64,000 nt of DNA, taken from F1-120-MAGs238 sp964484185. Its GTDB lineage: Bacteria; Planctomycetota; Phycisphaerae; Phycisphaerales; UBA1924. Each line of letters starts with the position of its first letter. Within the stretch, counting starts at the first letter, position 1. The notes under the pieces were generated by a model. The model did no database searches. It was not told the origin of the DNA and saw nothing but the letters and a program-made list of their open reading frames with translations. A program made the translations under genes and the position numbers. The stretch spans positions 18,856-82,855 of the forward strand of contig CAZAEQ010000018.1 in assembly GCA_964484185.1 (NCBI GenBank), given 5' to 3'. This document shows, piece after piece, positions 8,413 through 17,500 of this stretch.

Positions 8413-11253
8413 ATGCGCTGTTCGTTCCTCACTCGTGCGTTGCCGTCCGCGGCTTCCTTTGGTCGGATGCGAGTCGCTTGCTTTCTGGGAACGATCGCGC
8501 TTGCGGGCGCGATGACAACCCAGGCCCAATGCCCGATTTCATTCGCCTCAGCGGTTGCATACAGCGCTGGCTCCGGTTCCCGGTCCGTGGCCGTCGGCGA
8601 CTTGAACGGCGACGGTCACCTGGACCTGGCGGTGGCGAATCTCAACGACAACAACGTCTCGGTGCTGCTGGGCAATGGCAATGGCACCTTCGCCGCCGCG
8701 GTCAACTACGCCGCGGGCAGCAACCCCGGCTCCGTGGCCATCGGCGACCTCAACGGTGACGGACGGCCTGACCTCGCGGTGGCCAACATCACCGGTGCAA
8801 ACGTCTCGGTGCTGCTGGGCAACGGCGACGGCACTTTCGCTGCGGCGGTCAACTACGGCGCGGGAAGCAATTCCCGCTCCGTGGCCATCAGCGACCTGAA
8901 CGGCGACGGCCGGCCGGACCTGGCGGTGGCGAACTTGGTCAGCAACAACGTTTCGGTGCTGCTGGGCAACGGCCCACCCAACAGCGGCACCTTCGCCGCG
9001 GCGGTCAACTACGCAGCGGGCACTCAGCCCTACGCAGTGGCGATCGGAGATGTCAACGGCGACGGCCGGCCAGATCTGGCGGTCGCGAACAACAACGTCT
9101 CGGTGCTGCTGGGAAATGGCGACGGCACCTTCGCCGCCGCGGTCAACTACGCCGCGGGCACCGGTCCCTTATCGGTGGCGATTGGCGATGTCAACGGCGA
9201 TGGCCGGCCCGACTTGGCAGTGGTGAACAGCGTCAGCAACAACGTCTCGGTGCTGCTGGGGAATGGCCCCCCCAACAGCGGCACTTTTGCCGCGGCGGTC
9301 AACTATGCCACGGGTATCAGTCCGCAATCCGTGGCGATCAACGACTTGAACGGCGACGGACGGCCCGACTTGGCGGTGGCGAACCTCAACAGCGGCAACG
9401 TCTCTGTGCTGCGGGGCAATGGCGATGGCACTTTCGCCGCGCCCGTGAACTACGTCGTGGGCACAAGTCCCCGCCATTTGGCCGTCGGCGACGTCAACAG
9501 TGACGGCAAGCCCGACTTGGCGGTCGCGAACGGCGGAAGCAACAACGTCTCGGTGCTGCTGAACTCTGGGGCGCAGGCAGCGATCTCGCAGCAACCCGCC
9601 GACAAAACTGTGACCGAGGGACAAAACGCCTCTTTCACGGTGACGGCCACGGGTGCGACTTCGTATCAGTGGCGGCGAAACGGCATGCCGCTGATCAACA
9701 GTGCGCCATACAGCGGCGTGACCACGAGCACGCTTGCGATCACGAATGTCTCAATCGCGGAGGCAGGCACCTACGACGTGCAAGTCTCTGCGGGCTGCAA
9801 CCTGGTCTTGAGCCAAGCCGCAACCCTGGAAGTCATGCCCGTTCCGCCTAGCTGCGCAACTTCATTCGCCGCCGCGGTCAACTACGGCGTGGGCTCTTCC
9901 CCCTTCTCCGTGGCGACGGGCGATGTCAACGGTGATGGCCAGCCCGACTTGGCGGTGGCGAACTTCAGCAGCAACAACGTCTCGGTGCTGCTGGGCAATA
10001 CCAACGGCACTTTCGCTGCGGCGGTCAACTACGCCGTGGGCGTTCAGCCGTACGCTGTAACCATCGGCGACCTCAATGGTGACGGCAGATTAGACCTGGC
10101 GGTGGCCAACAACGGCAGCAACAACGTCTCGGTGCGGCTGGGCAACGGCGATGGCACCTTCGCCGCCGCGGTCAACTACAACTCGGGCGGCGGTCCAACT
10201 TCCGTGGCCATCGGCGATGTCAATGGTGATGGTCGACCCGATCTGGCGGTGGCGAACTCGAACGTCAACAACGTCTCGGTGTTGCTGGGCATCGGCTCCC
10301 CCAGCAGCGGCACCTTCGCTGCGGCGGTGAACTACGGCGTGGGCAGCGGCCCCATCTCCGTGGCCATAGGCGATGTCAACGGCGATGGTCGACTCGATTT
10401 TGCGGTGGCGAACCAACTGAGCAACAACGTCTCAGTGCGGCTGGGCAACGGCAACGGCACTTTCGCCGCCACGGTCAACTACGCCGTGGGCACCCAGCCC
10501 ACTTCCGTGGCCATCGGCGATGTCAACGGTGATGGTCGACCCGATCTTGCGGTGGCGAACTTCACCACGGCCAACGTCTCGGTGTTGCTGGGCAACGGCC
10601 CTCCCAACAGTGGCACCTTCGCCGCGGCGATCAACTACGCCGCGGGCGCCGGTCCCCGCTCCGTGTCCATCGGCGATGTCAACGGCGACAGCCGGCCCGA
10701 CTTGGCGGTGGTGAACCAAAATAGCTTTAACGTCTCGGTGCTGCCGGGGAACGGCAACGGCACCTTCGCCGCCGCGGTCAACTATGCCGCGGGCGGCACG
10801 CCCGCTTCCGTGGACATCAGCGACGTCAGCGGTGACAGCAAACCAGATCTGGTGGTGGCCAAACAGAGCGGCAACGTCTCGGTGCTAGTGAACAACGGTC
10901 CTTCGATTGGGTTCAGTCCGCAGCCGCAGAGCCAATCGGTTCTGCCGGGAATGAATGTTGTCCTGACAGCGACCGCGACCGGCACCGGGCCGTTCACCTA
11001 CCAGTGGCGGAAGAACGGCATACCGATCATCGGCGCGACAACTGGATCGCTCACCATCAACAACGTGAGCGAGGCAAGTGCTGGCTCCTACGACGTGCAG
11101 GTTCGCGGCGGGTGCAACCCAACCGGAGTGGCGACCAGTCGCGCTGCGATCTTGACGGTCGGATCGGATTGCCCGGCAGACTTCAACGGCGATGGCTCCA
11201 CCGACTTCTTCGACTATCTCGACTTCGTCGATGCCTTCAGCATCGGATGTTGA
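8413..11253 (+). CDS. Secreted FG-GAP/VCBS protein: two seven-repeat propellers, two Ig domains, one-copy GC dockerin-like tag
   Basis: The start at 8413 is favoured by GGAG six bases upstream. This gives 946 residues with a signal peptide ending near AMTTQAQ. The layout is modular. Seven FG-GAP units (consensus GDVNGDGRPDLAVAN, residues about 40-390) are followed by an Ig-like domain (392-475, YQWRRNGMPL). Seven more units (478-826), a second Ig domain (829-917, YQWRKNGIPI) and the tag (CPADFNGDGSTDFFDYLDF to SIGC) come next. Each set of seven fits one integrin-type seven-bladed Ca-binding propeller. The units are also very similar in DNA, suggesting recent tandem amplification. Probably an extracellular binding or scaffold protein. 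Confidence 0.88.
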   Translation: MRCSFLTRALPSAASFGRMRVACFLGTIALAGAMTTQAQCPISFASAVAYSAGSGSRSVAVGDLNGDGHLDLAVANLNDNNVSVLLGNGNGTFAAAVNYAAGSNPGSVAIGDLNGDGRPDLAVANITGANVSVLLGNGDGTFAAAVNYGAGSNSRSVAISDLNGDGRPDLAVANLVSNNVSVLLGNGPPNSGTFAAAVNYAAGTQPYAVAIGDVNGDGRPDLAVANNNVSVLLGNGDGTFAAAVNYAAGTGPLSVAIGDVNGDGRPDLAVVNSVSNNVSVLLGNGPPNSGTFAAAVNYATGISPQSVAINDLNGDGRPDLAVANLNSGNVSVLRGNGDGTFAAPVNYVVGTSPRHLAVGDVNSDGKPDLAVANGGSNNVSVLLNSGAQAAISQQPADKTVTEGQNASFTVTATGATSYQWRRNGMPLINSAPYSGVTTSTLAITNVSIAEAGTYDVQVSAGCNLVLSQAATLEVMPVPPSCATSFAAAVNYGVGSSPFSVATGDVNGDGQPDLAVANFSSNNVSVLLGNTNGTFAAAVNYAVGVQPYAVTIGDLNGDGRLDLAVANNGSNNVSVRLGNGDGTFAAAVNYNSGGGPTSVAIGDVNGDGRPDLAVANSNVNNVSVLLGIGSPSSGTFAAAVNYGVGSGPISVAIGDVNGDGRLDFAVANQLSNNVSVRLGNGNGTFAATVNYAVGTQPTSVAIGDVNGDGRPDLAVANFTTANVSVLLGNGPPNSGTFAAAINYAAGAGPRSVSIGDVNGDSRPDLAVVNQNSFNVSVLPGNGNGTFAAAVNYAAGGTPASVDISDVSGDSKPDLVVAKQSGNVSVLVNNGPSIGFSPQPQSQSVLPGMNVVLTATATGTGPFTYQWRKNGIPIIGATTGSLTINNVSEASAGSYDVQVRGGCNPTGVATSRAAILTVGSDCPADFNGDGSTDFFDYLDFVDAFSIGC
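8560..10890 (+). repeat. Intragenic tandem FG-GAP repeats in two blocks of seven
   Basis: Units of roughly 135-160 bases recur seven times at about 8560-9570 and seven times at about 9860-10890, separated by an Ig-domain segment. Shared stretches such as GGCGATGTCAACGGCGATGG and AACGTCTCGGTGCTGCTGGG are nearly identical between units. This is much closer than the protein fold requires, and points to duplication or gene conversion. It is coding throughout. Confidence 0.8.
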
Positions 11254-11270
11254 ATCGATAGCACTCACCA

Positions 11271-11318
11271 GACCTACCGCACCCGACACGCCAGGGCTTT
11301 TCCCTCGCATTTGAGTGC
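11271..11318 (+). terminator. Weak terminator-like nested hairpin after the double-propeller gene
   Basis: GCACTCA (11271-11277) pairs with TGAGTGC (11312-11318). An inner AGGG-CTTTT-CCCT hairpin lies inside the loop. No strong T-run follows (GATTTCTG only). It may slow or stop transcription between two genes that each seem to have a promoter. Confidence 0.25.
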
Positions 11319-11356
11319 GATTTCTGCATGTCGCCGGGGCAGCGCAGTGAAATCCC

Positions 11357-11385
11357 TTGACATCATCCAGAGCATCTGTTAGGTT
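11357..11385 (+). promoter_or_regulatory. Candidate sigma-70 promoter with consensus -35
   Basis: A perfect TTGACA is followed after 17 bases by TAGGTT. The predicted start is about 80 bases before the ATG at 11474. The surrounding sequence (TCCAG, then TCTGTTA, then TTCTGA) recurs at the matching place upstream of the next gene. Confidence 0.5.
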
Positions 11386-11473
11386 CTGAATCCTGTTGTG
11401 TCGCTCCCGGTCTCCGCGCGAAAGCGAGTCTGTTACCGGAAGTTGCCATCGCGGCTATGTGGGGGTCGAATTC

Positions 11474-13060
11474 ATGTCATCAATCAATCTGTATCGGCAT
11501 CGCTTCACATCTCAGCTGGTCTGCTCTGCAGTACGCACGATCGCGGTCGGCCCGCGCGGGCTCATCCTCGCGCTGACCACGCTGCTCGCGATCGGCGGGT
11601 CGGGCACGGGTGCTCTGGCTCAGTGTCCTCCGGTGTGGGCGCCGGGTGCGCCAGGTTTTGCGGGCGGCGTATCAAATTTTGCCAACTGCATCACGATTCT
11701 GCCCAGCGGCGCAGTTGCCGTTGGCTCCCCGTCCAGCGGCATTCCGCCTGTTTCGGGCGTGACACTTCTCAACACAATCACCTTTGCGATTCTCGTGCTG
11801 CCCAACGGCGACACGCTTGTTGGTGGCGATCTGGTCTATCGCGTACCGCCCTCATCAACCAATCGCTACGGCTTTATTCGCATCAGCCCAGCGGGGGTGG
11901 CTTCGCCGTGGACATCTGGGATGAGCAGCGGCGCGATTGTCTATGCCATGGCCGCGCTGCCCGAGGGCGATGTCATCGTGGCCGGGAGCTTTACGTCCGT
12001 CGAAGGCGTGACAACGAGCAACATTGCTCGCTACAACCCCGCGACCTCGGGCTGGTCGGCGCTCGGCGGCGGGGTCAACGGCGTGGTCCGCGCCTTGACC
12101 GTTCTTCCCGGCGGCGATGTCCTCGTCGGTGGGCAGTTCAGCACCGCCGACGGCTTGCCCGCCGCTGGCATCGCCCAGTACAACCCCGCGACCAACACGT
12201 GGTCCGCCATCGGCAGCGGGGTCACCTACTTCGGCGGCGCCGGCCTCGTTCGATCGCTCCTGGTCATGCCCGATGGCGATGTGCTCATCGGCGGCCGATT
12301 CGACACGGCGGGCGGCACCCCGGCGAACTCGATCGCACGCTTCAGCCCCGCGACTGGCGTCTGGTCCGCGCTTGGAACGGGAATGAACGCCCCCGTGAAC
12401 TGCATCGAAGTGCTCGCCGACGGTGACATCGTCGCGGGCGGCGACTTCACCATCGCTGGCGATGTGCCCGTCAATCGCATCGCACGCTACCGCCCCAGCA
12501 CCGGTGCTTGGTCGGCCCTCGGCTTGGGCGTCAATCGCTCCAGCGGCGGTCCCCCCACCGTGAACGCGCTCAAGTTGCTGCCGCCGGGTCGGGAACTCGC
12601 AATCGGCGGGGGCTTTACTACTGCCGGCGGTGTCGCCGTGAACAATCTGGTCCGATACATCGAGGACCTTCCGGATCCGACGTTCAATACGCAGCCGTCG
12701 GATGTAACAGCAACCCCTTCGGGCAACGCGCTCTTCCTCGCCGAAGCCACCGGCTGGTCCACGACCAACTACAGCACAGGCACCCCCAACTTCCAGTGGC
12801 GCAAGGACGGCGTGCCGATTTCCGCCGCGAGCAACCCGACCGCCACGACGCAGTTGCTTCGACTGAGCAACGTGCAGGCCTCGGATCTCGGCTCGTACGA
12901 CTGCGTCGCCACCAACCCCTGCGGCGGCGCGGGCACGCTCAGCAATGCCGCCACGCTTTCGTTCGTGGTCAATCCCTGCCCTGCCGACTTCAATAACGAT
13001 GGCAACATCGACTTCTTCGACTATCTCGACTTCGTCGATGCCTTCAGCATCGGCTGCTGA
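11474..13060 (+). CDS. Secreted seven-repeat propeller with Ig domain and one-copy GC dockerin-like tag
   Basis: The 528-residue protein starts at ATG 11474 (MSSINLYRH). The longer frame adds a basic, non-signal stretch. A long signal segment ends near TGALAQC (about residue 52). Seven repeats follow (about 72-395) built on LPxGDVLVGGxFxTAxG then NIARYNPATxxWSALG, as in kelch/delta-60-like beta propellers. An Ig-like domain (about 402-498, FQWRKDGVPI) and the tag (CPADFNNDGNIDFFDYLDF to SIGC) complete it. The domain order matches both neighbours: propeller, Ig, tag. Its leader and first codons resemble those of the next gene, so the two regions are related. The role is probably extracellular binding; no catalytic motif is seen. 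Confidence 0.87.
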   Translation: MSSINLYRHRFTSQLVCSAVRTIAVGPRGLILALTTLLAIGGSGTGALAQCPPVWAPGAPGFAGGVSNFANCITILPSGAVAVGSPSSGIPPVSGVTLLNTITFAILVLPNGDTLVGGDLVYRVPPSSTNRYGFIRISPAGVASPWTSGMSSGAIVYAMAALPEGDVIVAGSFTSVEGVTTSNIARYNPATSGWSALGGGVNGVVRALTVLPGGDVLVGGQFSTADGLPAAGIAQYNPATNTWSAIGSGVTYFGGAGLVRSLLVMPDGDVLIGGRFDTAGGTPANSIARFSPATGVWSALGTGMNAPVNCIEVLADGDIVAGGDFTIAGDVPVNRIARYRPSTGAWSALGLGVNRSSGGPPTVNALKLLPPGRELAIGGGFTTAGGVAVNNLVRYIEDLPDPTFNTQPSDVTATPSGNALFLAEATGWSTTNYSTGTPNFQWRKDGVPISAASNPTATTQLLRLSNVQASDLGSYDCVATNPCGGAGTLSNAATLSFVVNPCPADFNNDGNIDFFDYLDFVDAFSIGC

Positions 13061-13087
13061 TTCACAACCATCATCATTGAAGCAAAC

Positions 13088-13124
13088 ACGAAAGAGGCAA
13101 GGCATTGAACCTTGATTCTTTCGT
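13088..13124 (+). terminator. Hairpin after the kelch-like gene
   Basis: ACGAAAGA (13088-13095) pairs with TCTTTCGT (13117-13124), and an inner CAAGG/CCTTG stem caps a 7-base loop. It lies 28 bases after the stop. There is no T-run after it, so it may be an RNA 3'-end or processing hairpin rather than a classical intrinsic terminator. Confidence 0.45.
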
Positions 13125-13157
13125 CGCAATTCCTGTGTGTGGGGGAGGGGAATTTGC

Positions 13158-13185
13158 TTGTAATCCGTCCAGGGTTCTGTTACTT
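13158..13185 (+). promoter_or_regulatory. Candidate promoter of the interrupted FG-GAP gene
   Basis: TTGTAA and TTACTT are separated by 16 bases, about 95 bases before the ATG at 13281. The segment aligns with the promoter region at 11357-11385 and shares TCCAG, TCTGTTA and TTCTGA. Confidence 0.35.
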
Positions 13186-13280
13186 TCTGATGAAAAGCTG
13201 TGCCTTTGACGGCCTCCGCTCAGGCGCGAGTCCGTGTTTCCAGACCTCGCCGCCGCGGCGGCTCTGTGGGAGTTGAAGCC

Positions 13281-14963
13281 ATGTCACTATTGAATCTGAC
13301 TGCGGTTCTGTATCGCTTCTCGTCGCTCGAACGTCTGTTGGAAGTAAGAAAGTCCCCGGCGATAGCGGCGATCACGCTGGCGGTTTCTTCCGCCGCCCAA
13401 GCCCAGTGCCCGGTGTCTTTCGCCCCGGCGGTGAACTACGCCGTAATTGGTTCTGAGGGGACGGTCGCCAAGGGCGATCTCAACAACGATGGCCGAATCG
13501 ATCTTGTCAGGGCACATCCTGGCGCAGTGACGGCCTTGCTGGGCACCGGCACGGGCACGTTCACCCCCGTCACCACGCCGATCCCGTTTGATAGCTTCAA
13601 CGAATCGGTGCCTTCGACGGCTGTGGGCGACTTCAACGGTGACGGATGGCTCGATCTCGCGTATTGCAGAATCAACCTCGACGGCGACCGCACCTGCAAC
13701 CTCTCGGTGATGCTCGGTACCGGCACGGGATCGTTCAATCCTTCATTCACTATCAATCTCGGCGGTTACATGCTCGGGAATGGCAGCGATGGTTTCTTCG
13801 TGGCCGCCGGACAACTGAACGGTGACGGCATTCTCGATCTGGCGGTGTCCCTGCCGAACGGGACCCAAGGTGGTATCGCGAACGTGGCGGTGCTGCTGGG
13901 CATCGGCACGGGGTTGTTCGGGGCTCCGACCAGCTTTACGCTTCCCTGGACTGTGAATAGTCCGGGCGTGTACGCCGGGTCTCCTGCGGCGGGCGTGTCC
14001 ATCGGCGACCTCAACGGCGACAGCAGGCCCGACCTGGCCATCGCCAGCGGTTCCGTCTTGAACTCGTTTGCGGTGCTGCTGGGCACTGGCACGGGGTCTT
14101 TCGGCCCTGCGACCGCCTTCAACACCAGACCATCCACCCCCGCCGGGACCTGAAACCTGGCGATCGGTGACCTCAACGACGACGGAATACCCGATGTTGT
14201 CGCGGCGAATTCTTTTACGGCAGCCACCGTCGGTGCCTATGGCGTTTCCATGCTGCTGGGCACCGGCACGGGGTCCTTCGGCACCGCGATTCCTATCTTG
14301 ACCACAAACCCATCCGGCTTGCGTCCCCGCTCGGTTGCCATTGCCGACATCAACGGCGACGGCGAGCCCGACCTCGTCGCAGCGAATACGGGTGCGTCGA
14401 ACACCGCCTCAGTCTTTCTCGGTACGGGCGGCGGATCGTTCGGGGCCCCGACCAACTTCGCCACGGGCAGCGGAGGTCATTCCGTCGTCGTAGGCGACTT
14501 CAACGGGGACGGCAAGCCCGACGTGGCCGCGGCGGTCAATAGCAACATCTCGGTGCTGCTGAACACCACCCCCGGCAACCCCGCGCCGGTCTTTGTCGTG
14601 CAGCCGGTCAGCCAGATTGTGCACGCCGGTGCGAGCGCCTCGCTGACCGCCTCGGCTAACTTCGTTCAGGGCCCTGCGCCTTACCGCTGGCGCCGCAACG
14701 GCCAGCCGCTTAGCGACGGCGGCAACATCTCCGGCACAACCACGACGACGCTGACGATCAACCCCGTGTCGGCATCGGATGAAGCAACCTACGACCTGCA
14801 GGCCACAAGCCCGACGTGCCTCGGCGGACAGGTCACCGGGACGAGCGCGCTGGCCGTACTGGCCGTCAGTGCGCCCGCGTGTCCGTCAGACTTCAACGGC
14901 GATGGCGTCGTTGACTTCTTCGACTACCTCGACTTCGTGCAGGCATTCAGCACAGGGTGCTAA
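13281..14963 (+). pseudogene. Secreted FG-GAP seven-repeat propeller with Ig domain and GC dockerin-like tag, interrupted by in-frame TGA
   Basis: From ATG 13281 the frame runs 290 codons to a TGA at 14151-14153. It then continues in the same frame for another 269 codons to the TAA at 14961. Seven FG-GAP units can be counted across the whole, four before and three after the stop (residues about 53-430). An Ig-like domain (YRWRRNGQPL) and the tag (CPSDFNGDGVVDFFDYLDF to STGC) follow. There is no frameshift. A single base change (TGG or CGA to TGA) explains it, since the position lies in the linker before NLAIGDLNDDG. Truncation would leave a four-bladed fragment without tag. It could be a recent nonsense mutation, an assembly error or a read-through site. 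The last is not supported by any signal I see. Confidence 0.8.
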
Positions 14964-15025
14964 GGCATCGCCCGAGGGTCCCGGTATCGCGATAGCTGAA
15001 CGCCAGCCACAATCCGCCCCTACCT

Positions 15026-17491
15026 TTGTCCGTGTTACCCACTGACAGCGATCTCCGCATTCTGGCTGTCACGACCTTTGGTCTCGAAGCCGTCGTCGCA
15101 CGCGAACTTGAAGACCTGGGCTACCAAGCCCAGCCGGTCTCCACTGGCCGCGTCCTCTTTTACGGCGATGCCCTCGCCGTCTGCCGCGCCAACCTCTGGC
15201 TCCGCACCGCTGATCGCGTCCTGATCCGCCTCGCCGAGTTCCCCTGCGACAACTTCGACACGCTCTTCGACACCATCAAGGCACTCAACTGGTCTGACTG
15301 GATCCCCCGCGATGGACTCATCCACGTTCACGGCCGCTCCATCCGCTCACAGCTCGCCAGCGTCCCCGCCAATCAGCGCGCCACCAAAAAAGCCATTGTC
15401 GAGGCCATGCTGGCCCAGCACCACGCCAACACGCTCCCCGAATCTGGCGCCAAGCACGATGTCGAAATCGCCATCGTCAACAACCTCGCCACCATCACCC
15501 TCGACACCTCCGGCGCGGGCCTGCACAAACGCGGCTACCGCCAGTTCGTCGGCGAAGCCGCCATCAAGGAAACGCTCGCCGCCGGACTCGTCTATCTCTC
15601 CGCGTGGAACCCCGATCGCCCGCTTATCGACCCATTCTGCGGCAGCGGCACCATCGCCATCGAAGCCGCCCTGCTTGGCCTGAACATTGCCCCGGGCCTG
15701 AACCGCGAATTCTCTTCTGAATTCTGGCAAAAATTCCCACTCGCCGCGTGGATCGAAGCAAGACGCGAAGCGACCGAAGCGCCTCGCGGCAAAATCCGCT
15801 TCGCCATCCACGGCAGCGATATCAGCGACAGCGCGATCCAACTCGCCCACACGCACGGTCGCGCAGCGGGCGTCGAACGCAGCGTCCACTTTGCCAAGAA
15901 AGATTTCCACGACCTCTCAAGCAAACTGCTCTATGGCTGCATCGTCACCAATCCGCCCTACGGCGAACGCATCGGCGAAGCCGAGCAGATCGAACGCCTC
16001 TACCACGAATTCCCCATCGTCTTCCGCCGCCTCGATACGTGGTCGTTCTTCATACTCACCGGTCGCCTGGACTTCGAACAAATCATCGGTCAGGAAGCCA
16101 CCCGCCGCCGCAAGCTGTACAACTCCACGATCGAATGTACTTATTACCAGTACCTGGGTCCCAAGCCGCCGTCGATGCGAAAGGAACCAGTCACTCCGCA
16201 CAAGCCGGAAATCGCGCCCGCCGAAAATGCCCAGCCCGACCTTGCGCTGATCGAAGAATCGCCTGATGAACCGCCAAGCGAGTCACCAGATGAGTCACCA
16301 GTCGCGGTGTCCGTCACGACGCCGGTCGAAACAAGCTTCGAAGCTCTGGTAGATCAGAATGCCCCTGCCGCGCCTGCGCAGCCGAAATCAGATGAACCTC
16401 TACCTGACCGCATCCGCCCGCCCAAAGTCGAAGCCGGCCCCGTATTTGGCGGCCTGCGTGACCGCGACAGAAACGAACTCGAACAATTCCGCGCCACACT
16501 CACCAACAACGTGCGACACCTCCGCCGCTACCCCACCCGCGGCATCACCTGCTTCCGCATGTACGAACGCGACTCCCCCGATGTGCCGCTCATTATCGAT
16601 CGCTACGAAGGCCGCATCCACGTCTTTGAATACGAACGCGAACACTCACGCAACGTGGCTCAACAGGCAGACTGGCTCGATGCCTGCCGCGACATCATTT
16701 CTGAAGTCTGCTCGGTCCCGCCGCAGCACGTTTACATGAAGATGCGTCTCAAGCAACGCGGCCTCACACAGCACGAAAAGCTCGGCGGCAGCAACGAGAC
16801 CTTTGAAGTTCAAGAAGATGGTCTGCGCTTCTGGGTCAACCTCGCCGATTACACCGATACCGGACTCTTCCTGGATCACCGCCTCACGCGGCAAATGATC
16901 CGTAAACACGCCGCCGGCAAGCGTTTCCTCAACCTCTTCTGTTACACCGGTTCGTTCACTTCCTACGCCGCCGCGGGCGGAGCCATCAGCACCACCAGTG
17001 TCGATCTCTCTTACACCTATCTTGACTGGGCGGCCGCCAACCTGGAACTCAACGCTCCGCCCGGACCTCAGCACCAGTTCATCCGCAGCGACATTCGCGA
17101 GTGGCTGCGCAAACACCCTGTCGGCCCCCACTACGACTTGGCCTTTGTCGATCCACCCACGTTCTCAAATTCCAAGTCCACCGATGAAGACTGGGATGTA
17201 CTTCGCGACCATCCCGAACTTCTGAACCTTGTCCGTGGCGTCATGTCGCCTGGCGGCGTCGTGTATTTCTCGAACAATTTCCGCCGCTTCAAGCTCGCGG
17301 AAAACCTGCTGCCCGGTTATGCAATCCGCGAGATTTCGACCAAGACTGTGCCGCCGGAATACAGGAATACGCGGATTCATCGGTGCTGGATGTTGCGGGC
17401 GATTGAGCCTGGAGAGAAAATTCTCACCGAGGCACCCAGTGCGCCAGTAGAACACGTTGAAGATAGCGATGACACTCTGGACGAAACTTGA
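15026..17491 (+). CDS. rlmKL: Bifunctional 23S rRNA (guanine) methyltransferase RlmKL
   Basis: The 821-residue protein fuses two SAM methyltransferases. In Escherichia coli this fusion makes m2G2445 and m7G2069 in 23S rRNA. An N-terminal THUMP domain (about 45-160) is followed by the first catalytic domain with DPFCGSGTIAIEAA (about 202) and the NPPYGER motif (about 308). The C-terminal domain has LFCYTGSFTSYAA (about 635) and DPPTFSNSKS (about 709). Between them lies an unusual acidic Pro/Glu/Ser-rich linker (about 395-475, with PDEPPSESPDESP), longer than in E. coli. The start is read as TTG; a GTG two codons later is equally possible. It is a cytosolic housekeeping gene set between secreted-protein and polysaccharide genes. 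Confidence 0.95.
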   Translation: MSVLPTDSDLRILAVTTFGLEAVVARELEDLGYQAQPVSTGRVLFYGDALAVCRANLWLRTADRVLIRLAEFPCDNFDTLFDTIKALNWSDWIPRDGLIHVHGRSIRSQLASVPANQRATKKAIVEAMLAQHHANTLPESGAKHDVEIAIVNNLATITLDTSGAGLHKRGYRQFVGEAAIKETLAAGLVYLSAWNPDRPLIDPFCGSGTIAIEAALLGLNIAPGLNREFSSEFWQKFPLAAWIEARREATEAPRGKIRFAIHGSDISDSAIQLAHTHGRAAGVERSVHFAKKDFHDLSSKLLYGCIVTNPPYGERIGEAEQIERLYHEFPIVFRRLDTWSFFILTGRLDFEQIIGQEATRRRKLYNSTIECTYYQYLGPKPPSMRKEPVTPHKPEIAPAENAQPDLALIEESPDEPPSESPDESPVAVSVTTPVETSFEALVDQNAPAAPAQPKSDEPLPDRIRPPKVEAGPVFGGLRDRDRNELEQFRATLTNNVRHLRRYPTRGITCFRMYERDSPDVPLIIDRYEGRIHVFEYEREHSRNVAQQADWLDACRDIISEVCSVPPQHVYMKMRLKQRGLTQHEKLGGSNETFEVQEDGLRFWVNLADYTDTGLFLDHRLTRQMIRKHAAGKRFLNLFCYTGSFTSYAAAGGAISTTSVDLSYTYLDWAAANLELNAPPGPQHQFIRSDIREWLRKHPVGPHYDLAFVDPPTFSNSKSTDEDWDVLRDHPELLNLVRGVMSPGGVVYFSNNFRRFKLAENLLPGYAIREISTKTVPPEYRNTRIHRCWMLRAIEPGEKILTEAPSAPVEHVEDSDDTLDET

Positions 17492-17500
17492 CACCCGCCA

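Noticed and set aside
8560..10890. Regular DNA repeats that could be taken for a CRISPR-like array
   Set aside because: The units keep the reading frame and encode FG-GAP blades. Repeats are not separated by unique spacers of constant length, and no cas genes are present.
11855..13129. Minus-strand open frame of 424 residues
   Set aside because: It is antisense to a signal-peptide-bearing repeat protein. Its Arg/Ala/Gly-rich composition is the shadow of GC-rich coding DNA.
14151..14153. TGA as selenocysteine, or as a Trp codon in a changed genetic code
   Set aside because: Many genes here end in TGA, no SECIS-like hairpin was seen, and the expected residue in the repeat is not Cys. A nonsense mutation or sequencing error is simpler.
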